This document shows, piece by piece, positions 51,196 through 60,925 of a stretch of DNA of 64,000 bases. The DNA is from Arcicella sp034519515 (GTDB lineage: Bacteria > Bacteroidota > Bacteroidia > Cytophagales > Spirosomataceae), in the NCBI GenBank assembly GCA_034519515.1, contig JAXHOK010000055.1, positions 62,001 through 126,000 on the forward strand. The letters run 5' to 3'. The first letter of the stretch is position 1. Each line of letters opens with the position of its first letter. Position numbers and translations under genes: made by a program. Below the pieces are notes generated by a model. The model did no database searches. It saw nothing but the letters and a program-made list of their open reading frames with translations, and was not told the DNA's origin.

Positions 51196-54109
51196 ATGAA
51201 AATTCGCTACCGCTCTTGGTATCATTTTTTTACTTTGCCTAAACTCTCTTTTGCTCAGAAAACTTTTGATTGGAAAACTGCCTCTGCGGGTGGTTATACC
51301 TACAAATACGTGAGCAATGACCCCATGAAAGCCCGTTTTTATACCCTCAGTAACGGCTTAACGGTCATTCTGAGCGAAAACCACAAAGAACCCCGCATTC
51401 AGGCGTTGATTCCCACACGGGCGGGTTCAAATACTGACCCACGCACCAATACGGGCTTGGCTCATTATTTGGAACACATGCTGTTTAAAGGAACTGATAA
51501 ATTCGGTTCGTTGGACTGGGCGAAGGAAAAACCGCTGCTCGACCAGATTGATGCTTTGTACGAAAAATATACAAAAACGCAGTACACCGCCCAACGAAAA
51601 GCTATTTACAAGGAAATTGACCGTGTTTCAGGCGAGGCTGCCAAGTTTGCCATCGCCAACGAATACGACAAAAATGATGGCTTCGATGGGCGGACAAGGC
51701 ACAAATGCTTTTACGTGGTATGAACAAACTTGTTATACCGAAGACATCCCCGCTAATGCTCTCGACCGTTTTTTGAAATTACAGGCAGAACGTTTCCGGT
51801 AAAGCCTTGTTTTGCGTATTTTTCACACGAATTAGGCAGGTTTATGAAGAAAAAAATCGAGGTTTAGACAATGATGGTCGGAAAGGGCGGAAAACCGTAA
51901 TGCGTCTTTCCCCAATCCCATAATTACATGGACAGCAAACCACCATCGGAACGATTGAACATTTAAAAAGCCCTTCGTTGGTGGAGATCGTAATTATTTC
52001 AAATAATATTATGTCCCCAACAACATGGCAATCATTATGGCGGGGATTTTAATTCGGATGAGTTAATCAAGAAAATTGATGCTTCGTTTAAATACATGGT
52101 TGCCAAGCCCGTTCCCGAATACAAACCTGCTCCCTGAATTGGCGATAAATGCCCTGATTGTGAAGGAAGTTTTTTGACCAACTCCCGATAATCTTACTAT
52201 GTCTGAAAGTTATTAGGATGAAGCAGAGTAGCAGAAAATGGTGGAATAATGATAGATGAATTGAAAACTGCCGAACTAAAAAGAAGGTTGAATGGACTTA
52301 ATGGAAGGAAGCCCAAAAGGTTTTAAGAGCCGAAGGGTCAAGCCTAGAAAGGAAAAAAGACTATTCAATTCTTGGTCGATGGAGCAACCCCTAAAAAAGA
52401 ATGAATTTTTGAGGTCATAAAAACCTTTGTTAGTAGAGTTAGACAAATTAAACTGGAAATTTTGATAATCAATAATAAAGACAAAGCCACAATTATAGAT
52501 AACGCATCAAGGTTTAGATAAATGCAATAAAATGTTGAATGGTTTGATAGATAGTTTTATGCCCAAAAGTAGCAAATGGAATAATAATGTAATTTGAATG
52601 AGCTTGATTAAAGTTGGAAGGAAACAGAGATTTTATTGACTTAAAAAGTACGGCGGAACGACATAAATGTATACAAACGTAAAAGAAGACTAAGATATTT
52701 CAAAGTGATAAGCTAATCATCACGCCATAGAATAAACCTGGAAAGAGAATCTCAATTTTTGATAGAAATACTAATGAAAGCCAAAAGGAAGAAATTCACA
52801 AAATGGATTTCTCGAAAGAATAAAGAAGGTATAAATTGGGAATTTAGAGGCATTTAGTGCAAAATAAGATAATGATTTGTTTAGAATGGTACATTTTGAA
52901 TGGGTACCTGGAAAGAAAAAGCAAGCAACGTGCTCTGCAATACTTGCAATTTGTGGAACGGATAAAACAATGAACGCAATCAGCTAGATTAGTACGGAGT
53001 ATATATGTTTTAATCAATCATATACCGACCACCATATTACCTTGAGAATGTCGTGGTTTGAATGAAAATTTTACTAAAACCGCTCAAGTCTTTTTGAAGA
53101 TTTAATAACAAAATGTAAGAAAGACGATGCTACGCTTTCTAGAATTACTGAAAGGCAGACTTTAATTAAGCAAAGAAATGATGCCAAATTGAACAAAGGA
53201 GCAATTTTGCAAGGGCTTTCAACGTATGCAGCTTTTGGAGCAAAAAATCCAAGAAATGCCTTACAATTTACCGATGCTGAACTGAAAGCCTTAACTTCGG
53301 ATGATTTGATTTCGTTTTTGCAAAACTTGTTTTCGTACAAACATTCAATTGTGTATTACTTGCAGTGGCCACAAACAATGGAAAATTTAGCGACAACTTT
53401 AAAAGGTATTCATAAAACACCTACTACTTTTAAAACGGATTTACCACTGGTAGCTAACTTTGAAGCAACTTCTCCAGAAAAACCTGTGGTATTATTCACT
53501 GATTATGATATGGTTCAAGCGGAAATCAACTGGGTTCGTCCGACCATTAAGTACAATGTAGCCGAAACACCAGTCGTGGAATTGTACAATAATTATTTTG
53601 GTGGTGGAATGTCCTCAATAGTGTTTCAGACCATCCGTGAGTCGAAGGCTTTGGCGTATTCAACCTACGCATTTTACCGCACGCCAAGCACCAAAAACGA
53701 AAAATATAACATGATTGCCTACGTGGGAACGCAAGCCGATAAAATCCACGAATCCATTGCCGGCATGAACGAATTATTGAATGTTTTTCCAGCTTCTGAA
53801 AAGGCTCTGGAAACCGCCAAGGCAAGTATGAAAAAGAACTACCAAACCGAGAGAATCACGCAGGATAATATTATTTATACTTATTTGAATAATCTGGAAA
53901 AAGGCGTTTCGGGCGATGACCGTCAGGCAATTTATCAGGCTTTGGATAAACTAACGAGCGATGATTTGAAGAAATTTCAAGATACGCAATTATCAAATAA
54001 GCCTTATAATTTGTGTATTGTGGCTTCGGAAAAAAAGGTAAATTTAGAAGACCTCAAAAAGTACGGAGAAGTGAAGAAGTTGTCTTTGGAAGAGGTTTTT
54101 GGGTATTGA
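51196..54109 (+). pseudogene. M16 family zinc peptidase, disrupted
   Basis: The first part reads cleanly as an M16 peptidase: TYKYVSNDPMKARFYTLSNG, then the zinc site HYLEHMLFKGT (HxxEH). After about 51710 the frame breaks repeatedly; the DNA still matches an M16 protein up to about 52130 (for example PSLVEI...NNMAIIMAGDFNSDELIKK across frames). From about 52140 to 53190 little is recognisable. From 53189 the C-terminal half is intact (TDYDMVQAEINWVRP, FGGGMSSIVFQTIRESKALAYSTYA with the Arg/Tyr substrate pair) to the stop at 54109. A two-domain enzyme of about 970 residues would be expected. Confidence 0.85.
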
Positions 54110-54162
54110 TTCGATAATTGTTTTTCGATATCCGATGTGACCGTCGGTCGGTTCGGATTTTC

Positions 54163-54199
54163 AAGGAAGCCTTCGTTTTGAATGAGGGCTTCCTTTTTT
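54163..54199 (+). terminator. terminator after the M16 gene
   Basis: AAGGAAGCCTTCGTTTT pairs with GAGGGCTTCCTT, followed by T-run; 53 bases after the M16 stop. Nearly the same hairpin terminates rpsJ at 18459. Confidence 0.88.
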
Positions 54200-54298
54200 A
54201 TAATCCTGTAACTTTCTTTCAAAAATTTCAGTTATCTACTTAAATAAACTTTCACCAAATCCGTTCACCTTTTACCGTGAACTTTTTACTCCAACAAC

Positions 54299-54877
54299 AT
54301 GAACATTGCTATTATCGCCACGTCGCCAAGACAGAACAGTAATTCTTTGCGTTTTTCTAAATATCTCCAAAAAGTATTGCAAGCCTCAGACTATCAAGAC
54401 GTTACCGTTGTTGATTTTCACCATTTCGATATTCCATCGGTGGGCAGAGGAACGGTTAATAAGAATGATTTGACGGCTTTTCAAGCAGAATTTATCGGGG
54501 CTTGGGAGAAAGCCGATTTGGTGTTTTTCGTTACGCCCGAATATAATTTTACGGTCAATGGAGATTTATTGAACGCTCTTCATCAATTAGGGTCAAAAGA
54601 TTTTGCCCACCTTTTCAATAATAAAACTTTTGCACTGGCGGGTGTTTCTTCGGGAAGAGGCGGTAAAGTACCTTGCTTAGAATTGACCACGGTTATCAAT
54701 AAAATCATTAATTTCAGTAATCAATATTCGGTAATTTCTCCCCGCATATACGAATCGCATGAAACGCACAAGAATTTGGATGAAAATGCAGATTCAGTAG
54801 GAAATAAAATCTATGAAGATTCGGTGAAGGCATTTGTGGATTATGCGGTTGTGGTGGCGGAACGGTGGAGTTTGTAA
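54299..54877 (+). CDS. NAD(P)H-dependent FMN reductase
   Basis: The 192-residue flavodoxin-like protein begins IAIIATSPRQNSNSLRFSKYL (phosphate-binding loop SPRQNSNS) and has FFVTPEYNFTVNGDLLNALH (the PEYN motif that contacts FMN) and GVSSGRGGK. These are the SsuE/ArsH-type NADPH:FMN reductase signatures. It stands alone. A GTTCACCTTTTACCGTGAAC repeat lies just upstream (54262-54281), related to that at 62234. Confidence 0.92.
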   Translation: MNIAIIATSPRQNSNSLRFSKYLQKVLQASDYQDVTVVDFHHFDIPSVGRGTVNKNDLTAFQAEFIGAWEKADLVFFVTPEYNFTVNGDLLNALHQLGSKDFAHLFNNKTFALAGVSSGRGGKVPCLELTTVINKIINFSNQYSVISPRIYESHETHKNLDENADSVGNKIYEDSVKAFVDYAVVVAERWSL

Positions 54878-54961
54878 ATCTTAAAAGTAAAATACGTTTC
54901 ACCAACCATCATTTTAGCTAATTTCTATTATATTTGAAAACAATTAAACGATACAAAGAAC

Positions 54962-55120
54962 ATGGAAAAATCAGCAGAAGAACGTAGTGCTTTATGGTTT
55001 GCTCGAACTTTGGAAGCAAATAAGCAGAAACACAAAAAGAGGTTGCAGGAAAAAATGCAAACTCCAGATTTTTTACGCTTGATAGAATCACTAAAAAATA
55101 ATAATGTTACAGCCGTATAA
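54962..55120 (+). CDS. short protein overlapping the DUF6169 gene
   Basis: This 52-residue ORF (MEKSAEERSALWFARTLEAN...LKNNNVTAV) is helical, highly charged (Lys/Glu-rich) and has no signal peptide. It overlaps the next gene by 17 bases: the DUF6169 ATG at 55104 lies inside it in another frame. The overlap suggests translational coupling and a paired function, like a small antitoxin or adaptor before its partner. The function is not known. Confidence 0.6.
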   Translation: MEKSAEERSALWFARTLEANKQKHKKRLQEKMQTPDFLRLIESLKNNNVTAV

Positions 55121-55604
55121 TTTTAAAAAAATAGATTCAGATAGTAGTGAATATGCTTTTGTTACCTCTTCTGGAATGATTTATAGTGTAGCATTCGTGA
55201 AAGCTGATTATTATTTTCCAAAAAATGAATCCTTTAAAAACGACACCTTCGAGTTAATTATTCAATTAGATGAATCTCAGAAAAATACGTGGGCTGGTAG
55301 AGATCTTAATATTCCATCAACGATTGCTGCCATTTTCAAAGATTTTTTTAAAGACCATGAGAAAGTTGTTGTTTTTTCATGTGATACGACCGATGGAAAA
55401 CAAGGCGCTCGTAATCGCAAATTTGATGATTGGTTTAAGCAATTTGATGATGATTCTCTGTTGAAACTCAACGAAACTATTTTTGATATTGAAAATCAAT
55501 CCCAATATTTTATGTCAATGATTTTTTCAAAAGAAAATCCTCACAAGAATGAAATAGTAATTGCTTTTAAAGAACTCACTAAGACTTTATCAGAAGCAAA
55601 GTAA
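55104..55604 (+). CDS. DUF6169-like protein
   Basis: The 166-residue protein (MLQPYNFKKIDSDSSEYAFVTSSG) is soluble and resembles DUF6169, a small Bacteroidota family: an N-terminal sheet with SSGMIYSVAFVKADYYFP, then FELIIQLDE, IPSTIAAIFKDFFKDHEKVVVFSCDTTDGKQGARNRKFDDWF and a polar tail. No catalytic motif is evident. It is coupled to the 52-residue ORF upstream. The next gene (aminotransferase) starts 17 bases downstream. Confidence 0.75.
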   Translation: MLQPYNFKKIDSDSSEYAFVTSSGMIYSVAFVKADYYFPKNESFKNDTFELIIQLDESQKNTWAGRDLNIPSTIAAIFKDFFKDHEKVVVFSCDTTDGKQGARNRKFDDWFKQFDDDSLLKLNETIFDIENQSQYFMSMIFSKENPHKNEIVIAFKELTKTLSEAK

Positions 55605-55620
55605 AATATGTTTGCTAACT

Positions 55621-56766
55621 ATGCACATTACCTCAAAACAACCCAATACCGAAACCACTATTTTTACCGTAATGTCAAAATTAGCTGCCGACCACGGAGC
55701 TTTGAATCTCTCACAGGGATTTCCAAATTTTGACTGTTCGCCCAAACTGACTGATTTGGTGAATCATTACCTCAAAAAAGGCATGAATCAATACGCCCCA
55801 ATGGCTGGCATTCAACCTTTGAGAGAAGCTATTGCCCAGAAAATCAGCGATTTATATTCTGTAAATTATCATCCAGATACCGAGGTTACGGTGGTTTCGG
55901 GAGCTACCGAAGCACTCTATGCCGCCATCACTGCCGTGGTTCACCAGGGCGATGAAGTCATTTTGCTTGAACCTTGTTATGATTCTTACGCCCCTGCCGT
56001 CAAACTCAACGGAGGCACACCCGTGTATGTAACCCTCACGCCTGAAAACGAGTATCGAATTGACTGGAATATCGTAAAATCTAAGATTACGGAACGGACA
56101 AAACTCATCATTCTGAATACGCCTCATAATCCTACGGGAACAGTTTTGAGTCAAGAAGATTTAACTCAACTGGCTGATATTGTGCGAGATACCAACATTT
56201 TTATCATCAGCGATGAAGTGTATGAACACATTATTTTTGATAGTCTGGAACATTGGTCATTACTCCGAAATCCCGTTTTGAGGGAACGAGCTTTCATCTG
56301 TGGTTCTTTCGGGAAAACTTTTCACATCACGGGCTGGAAGGTAGGCTATTGTCTTGCTCCGAAGGCTTTATCGGAAGAATTTAGAAAAGTGCATCAATGG
56401 CTAACGTTTAGTGTGGTTACACCAATTCAGTATGCTTTGGCAGAGTTTTTGCTGAATTCTGATAGCTATCTTTCCATTCCAAATTTTTATCAACAAAAGC
56501 GAGATAAGTTTTTAGAATGTATTGCTGGCTCACGTTTTACCTACACGCCCGCCCGTGGAAGTTTCTTTCAATGTGTTAATTATCAGCAGATTACTGATGA
56601 AAACGATTACGATTTAGCTGTTCGTCTGACCAAAGAAATTGGGGTTGCCAGCATTCCAGTATCCGTTTTTTATCATCAGAAAAACGATTTCAAAACGTTA
56701 CGCTTTTGCTTTGCCAAGGATAATGAAACTTTGGAACGGGCTGGCGAAAGACTCATAAAATTGTAA
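55621..56766 (+). CDS. PLP-dependent aminotransferase, methionine/kynurenine type
   Basis: The 381-residue class I/II aminotransferase starts at ATG 55621 (a 55561 start would read into the previous gene). Motifs: LNLSQGFPNFDCSP, VVSGATEALYAAITAV, LNTPHNPTGTVLS, IISDEVYEHIIFD, and the PLP lysine in GSFGKTFHITGWKVGY. The pattern matches YbdL-type methionine aminotransferases (2-oxo-methylthiobutyrate in methionine salvage) and kynurenine aminotransferases; the exact substrate cannot be decided. The C-terminal RFCFAKDNETLERAGERL carries the substrate-binding Arg. Confidence 0.92.
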   Translation: MHITSKQPNTETTIFTVMSKLAADHGALNLSQGFPNFDCSPKLTDLVNHYLKKGMNQYAPMAGIQPLREAIAQKISDLYSVNYHPDTEVTVVSGATEALYAAITAVVHQGDEVILLEPCYDSYAPAVKLNGGTPVYVTLTPENEYRIDWNIVKSKITERTKLIILNTPHNPTGTVLSQEDLTQLADIVRDTNIFIISDEVYEHIIFDSLEHWSLLRNPVLRERAFICGSFGKTFHITGWKVGYCLAPKALSEEFRKVHQWLTFSVVTPIQYALAEFLLNSDSYLSIPNFYQQKRDKFLECIAGSRFTYTPARGSFFQCVNYQQITDENDYDLAVRLTKEIGVASIPVSVFYHQKNDFKTLRFCFAKDNETLERAGERLIKL

Positions 56767-56960
56767 GCCTAATATTTGTCCTCCTATAAAATTACCGCTC
56801 ACTCATTTCTTAATATTATTTGAATTTACAGATGTTGAAAGATGAATGTAATCGGTAAATTTGTGTCATTGTAACCATCAAAATAAATCTACTACTCAAA
56901 TTCCGCCCGCTTCTTTTGCCCTTAATTTTATTGCTTTCCCATAAACTTAATTGCTAACAC

Positions 56961-58664
56961 ATGAATTACTCTTTGAACGCTTACTCACAGCCTCTCACTA
57001 CGGCCCAAGCAGCTCATTTACTCCGAAGAACAACCTTCGGCCCCACCCAAAGCCACATCTCAGCTTTCACAGGAGTCGATGCTGGTTTAGCGATTGATAC
57101 CTTGATTAATAACATCAATTATAATCCCACGCCACCCGTTGATTTGAACATTACCATGACGGCAACGGTAGGGCAACCTTACATTGGCACAGTCTATAAT
57201 AGTGCTCGCAATGGTGATTTTATGTCTTACATCCGAAATTGGTGGATTGGCTTGATGGCAGCCCAGACTAATAACCCTTCGTTAGCAGAAAAAATGACGA
57301 TGTTTTGGCAAAATCATTTTGTAACAGAATTACCCGAGGTAAATGAGTATCGTGCTGTTTATCAATATTTTAATCTTATCAGAACCAGTATCTTGGGCAA
57401 TTTCAGAGACTTTGTGTATAACATCACCAAAGATCCTGCCATGCTTAAATACCTCAATGGGCATGATAACGAAAAGAACAGAGCCAATGAAAACTACGCT
57501 CGTGAGTTGCAGGAGTTGTTTGTGGTCGGAGAAAAGGATTTTGCAGGGAATAATAATTACACAGAAAACGATGTGAAAGCCGCCGCCAGAGTGCTGACAG
57601 GTTGGAGATATGCCAATTTCTATACTGCCAACACTTCTTCGGTAAGTACAACTTTTAGTCTTACCCGCCACGATACGACCAATAAACAATTCTCTACAAA
57701 ATACCCTGACCCCGTAAACCCTACTTTGGGAACGGTTATTACGGGTCGAGCAACAAATCCTGTGGGTACGACAGCAGGAGATTTGGAATTGGATGATTTA
57801 TTAATTATGCTTTTTCGCCACCCCGAAACGCCTAAGTTTATTTGTCGGAAATTATATCGTTTTTTTGTCAATCCTAATGTTACCCAAGCCGTTGAGGATA
57901 ATGTGATTATACCCTTGGCTAATCTTTTCAAAAGCCAAGATCCCACAACGGGCAGAACTTTTGAGATTAAACCTGTCATTAAAAAATTATTAATGTCCCA
58001 ACATTTTTATGATGAAGAAAATATGGGTTCTATCGTGAAAGCTCCCACAGAATTGGTTGTCGGCACGTTACAATTTCTGGGGTTTCCCACTCCTTTAATT
58101 ACGGCAGGTAATTTGAGTAGTATTACAACTTATAAAAATTATACCGATTACATCTATGCCCGTTTGAACGAAATGCAAATGAGCATTTTGGCACAACCTA
58201 CCGTTTTTGGTTACGATGCTTACTATCAGCCTGGTTTATCCCGCAATTGGATTAATACTTCCATGATTGGTTTACGTAATTCATTTGGTGATAGAATGAT
58301 TACGGGTCAAACTTTTTCAAGCTCAGGAGTTACGCCCATAAACAGGGCAAAAATTGACTTTCTGACTTGGGTAGATAAACCTACAACACCCGCCCCCAAT
58401 TATTATGATGCCTCAGACTGCACTTGCATAATAGATTTATTGACCAAAAATCTTTTTGCCACAGGATTGAACGCTAATCAAAAAAACTTCTTGATCGACA
58501 CCATTTTTATGCAAAGTGAAGCTCGTGATATTTGGACTACTCAGTGGAATTTGTATAAAACTGCCACTTCTGCCAATCTTGCATCAAGAACTACAACCGT
58601 GCGAGTACGGATGGAAAATGTAATGAAATTCCTCTTTAGAATGGCTGAATACCAGATTTTTTAG
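56961..58664 (+). CDS. DUF1800 family protein
   Basis: The 567-residue protein has the DUF1800 marks: AAHLLRRTTFGPTQ near the start, MTMFWQNHFVTE, NENYARELQELFVVG with ENDVKAAARVLTGW and PETPKFICRKLYRFFVNPN. There is no clear signal peptide in this frame; the N-terminal stretch is short. DUF1800 and DUF1501 genes are nearly always paired and thought to act as an envelope or secreted module of unknown activity. The partner follows. Confidence 0.92.
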   Translation: MNYSLNAYSQPLTTAQAAHLLRRTTFGPTQSHISAFTGVDAGLAIDTLINNINYNPTPPVDLNITMTATVGQPYIGTVYNSARNGDFMSYIRNWWIGLMAAQTNNPSLAEKMTMFWQNHFVTELPEVNEYRAVYQYFNLIRTSILGNFRDFVYNITKDPAMLKYLNGHDNEKNRANENYARELQELFVVGEKDFAGNNNYTENDVKAAARVLTGWRYANFYTANTSSVSTTFSLTRHDTTNKQFSTKYPDPVNPTLGTVITGRATNPVGTTAGDLELDDLLIMLFRHPETPKFICRKLYRFFVNPNVTQAVEDNVIIPLANLFKSQDPTTGRTFEIKPVIKKLLMSQHFYDEENMGSIVKAPTELVVGTLQFLGFPTPLITAGNLSSITTYKNYTDYIYARLNEMQMSILAQPTVFGYDAYYQPGLSRNWINTSMIGLRNSFGDRMITGQTFSSSGVTPINRAKIDFLTWVDKPTTPAPNYYDASDCTCIIDLLTKNLFATGLNANQKNFLIDTIFMQSEARDIWTTQWNLYKTATSANLASRTTTVRVRMENVMKFLFRMAEYQIF

Positions 58665-58798
58665 AATACTGAGATATTATTTTGAAAGTAATCCTCTGAA
58701 AATGAGCCTATTAAATCTTCAAAATTAAAAAAATTTTAATCCAAATTTTATCTAAAAGAGTTGATGGCTCATTGCTGACAACTCATAGCTATAAAAAT

Positions 58799-60367
58799 AT
58801 GAAACGTAGAGATTTCCTTGCAGCATCTTCCTCTTTTATATTGCCCGTAATGGTAGAAGGTTTTGGCGTAAAAGCCTTTGGTATCAATTCATCGTTGGTA
58901 CAATCTTTATTAACAACCAATGCCCTTGCCAAAGACCGAGCCTTGGTTATTATTTATTTGAGTGGTGGTAATGATGGTCTAAACACAGTCATTCCACTTG
59001 ACCAAATGACTCAATACAACAATCTGAGGAGTAATATAGCAATTCCACAAGCGTCCGTTCTACCTTTGGGAGATGGTACCACGGGCTTGCATCCAAGCAT
59101 GACAGGTTTGAAACAAATGTACGATAACGGTAAAATGTCTGTCGTGCATTCTGTATCATATCCAACACCCAGCTATTCGCACCAACGAGCTACTGATATT
59201 TGGATGACCGCTACCGATGCCGCCGTAACAGAAGATACGGGTTGGGCAGGGCGGTATTTGGAAGACCGTTTTACCAATTATCCAACATCACCTATTACTG
59301 ACCGAGACAATTTGAATGCCGTAATGGAAGACCCATTGGCTATTCAGATTGGATTTTTGACTTCCACAACCCTCTTGGGAAGCAATCAACCCATGGCAAT
59401 TGCCATTAATAATGTAGAGACTTATGCAGCCTTGGTTGGTGGTGGAAACAGTAACCTTCCTCCCGTGGATTTACCATGTAACAATGCTTGCGAGGCATCA
59501 GATTTAATCTCATTTATTCGTGATCAACAGGTTTTAGCTGTTGGATATGCCGCTGAAATTACAGCAGCTCATAATGCAGGGAATAGAACTCCTACCCCTG
59601 TTTATCCAACAGGAAATTCAGTAGCTGACCACTTAAAAATCGTAGCTCGTTTGATTGGTGGTGGACTCAAAACGAAGGTGTATTTTATTTCAATTGGGGG
59701 CTTCGATACCCACTCAAGGCAAGTACAATCGGGCGGTGGGACAAATAATAACTTAGGAAGTCACGCCACACTTTTGGGTAGAGTATCAGCAGGAATTAAA
59801 GCATTTCAGGATGATTTACAATTAAGAGGCATTGAGGACAAAGTAGTAGGGTTTACTTTTTCAGAATTTGGTAGAAGAGCAAATTCAAATGGCAGCGTAG
59901 GCACAGACCACGGAGTAGCTGCTCCAATGTTTGTTTTTGGGAGTAGCTTGAAACGTCAATCAGTAGGCAGAAACCCCAATATTGGCGGTTATTCAAACCT
60001 TCCAACGGATTTAAACGGAACAATTGGTAATCAAGATTTGAAAATGCAAATTGACTTCCGAAGAATTTATTGGGATATTCTCACTGACTGGTTCGGACGA
60101 AGTAAAGCCGATGCAGCATCTTTGTTTTTGAATAAATCGTTTGATACGGTTTCACTATTCACTGATGAAGTCTGTACAATAAAAACGGGAAGTTGGCACG
60201 ATGAAAAAACTTGGTCTTGTGGACGAGTCCCTTTCACGACTGAAAACGCTCGTATATGTGCAGGGCATAGCGTAACACTTAATGCGAATGCGTCCGTAAA
60301 AAATCTGCAAAATTATGGAAATTTAACCATAGCGGCGGGGGTCAGACTAACCGTTGCAGGACTGTAA
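58799..60367 (+). CDS. DUF1501 family protein with C-terminal beta-rich extension
   Basis: The protein (522 residues from ATG 58799; the 58772 start adds nine upstream residues) starts MKRRDFLAASSSFILPVMVEG, a Tat-like twin-Arg leader. The DUF1501 core has LVIIYLSGGNDGLNTVIP, YPTPSYSHQRATDIW, FISIGGFDTHSRQ and FSEFGRRANSNGSVGTDHG, matching the sulfatase-like fold of the family. The last 60 residues (GSWHDEKTWSCGRVPFT... RICAGHSVTLNANASVKNLQ) resemble a G8-like beta-helical module and are extra to the core. A strong terminator follows. Confidence 0.92.
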   Translation: MKRRDFLAASSSFILPVMVEGFGVKAFGINSSLVQSLLTTNALAKDRALVIIYLSGGNDGLNTVIPLDQMTQYNNLRSNIAIPQASVLPLGDGTTGLHPSMTGLKQMYDNGKMSVVHSVSYPTPSYSHQRATDIWMTATDAAVTEDTGWAGRYLEDRFTNYPTSPITDRDNLNAVMEDPLAIQIGFLTSTTLLGSNQPMAIAINNVETYAALVGGGNSNLPPVDLPCNNACEASDLISFIRDQQVLAVGYAAEITAAHNAGNRTPTPVYPTGNSVADHLKIVARLIGGGLKTKVYFISIGGFDTHSRQVQSGGGTNNNLGSHATLLGRVSAGIKAFQDDLQLRGIEDKVVGFTFSEFGRRANSNGSVGTDHGVAAPMFVFGSSLKRQSVGRNPNIGGYSNLPTDLNGTIGNQDLKMQIDFRRIYWDILTDWFGRSKADAASLFLNKSFDTVSLFTDEVCTIKTGSWHDEKTWSCGRVPFTTENARICAGHSVTLNANASVKNLQNYGNLTIAAGVRLTVAGL

Positions 60368-60375
60368 AATCTGCG

Positions 60376-60435
60376 AAAAAGCAAAAAGCGGTTGGCGAAA
60401 GGAATTCCTTTTACCAACCGCTTTTTGCTTTTTTT
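60376..60435. terminator. bidirectional terminator between DUF1501 and DUF721 genes
   Basis: AAAAGCAAAAAGCGGTTGG pairs with CCAACCGCTTTTTGCTTTT, with A-run before and T-run after. It lies between the two convergent genes. Confidence 0.92.
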
Positions 60436-60443
60436 ATGGGAAA

Positions 60444-60770
60444 TTAAATAAAAATTACATCTTCAATAATATTTTGCCCAACTTCTTTGTTAATCATCGA
60501 CACAATTTTATTTTTGGCTAATAACAATTCATTGCGAAGCGGAGAGGAGTCTAACTGAACAAACAGTTTAGATTCTTTAATATAAATTTCGGTAGTGCGT
60601 GAAGAAATAACCGTACCCATAATCTGCTCCCAATACGAAATAACGTAGGTTTCATTAAATTTTGAGCGAAGTTTATACAATTCCATCATATCCTCAATGG
60701 CATCTTTTAAAGGCAAAGCTTTTGAGCCTCTTCTAACGTTTTCTCGGTTGTATTGGTAAATTTGGGGCAT
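60444..60770 (-). CDS. DUF721 (DciA-like) protein
   Basis: The 108-residue protein has the DUF721 pattern: KALPLKDAIEDMMELYKLRSKFNETYVISYWEQIMG, and the small beta-KH-like half TTEIYIKESKLFVQLDSSPLRNELLLAKNKIVSMINKEVG. Relatives (DciA) load the replicative helicase in bacteria lacking DnaC, so a role in DNA replication initiation is plausible. It is the only gene of this type in the window. Confidence 0.9.
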   Translation of the reverse strand: MPQIYQYNRENVRRGSKALPLKDAIEDMMELYKLRSKFNETYVISYWEQIMGTVISSRTTEIYIKESKLFVQLDSSPLRNELLLAKNKIVSMINKEVGQNIIEDVIFI

Positions 60771-60865
60771 AATTTTACAGTGAATAATTTTTCAACCAAA
60801 GATAATTAAATTTCAAGGGAGTATCTAAAAACAATTGGTATCATGTTTTAAATGCTCCTTTGCAT

Positions 60866-60907
60866 AAAAAAATACCCTTACAATTTCAAAACTGTAAGGG
60901 CATTTTT
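60866..60907 (-). terminator. terminator after the PorP/SprF gene
   Basis: CCCTTACA pairs with TGTAAGGG inside an A-rich/T-rich frame; it lies between the PorP/SprF stop and the DUF721 start. Confidence 0.8.
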
Positions 60908-60925
60908 AATTTCTTGCAATCAATC

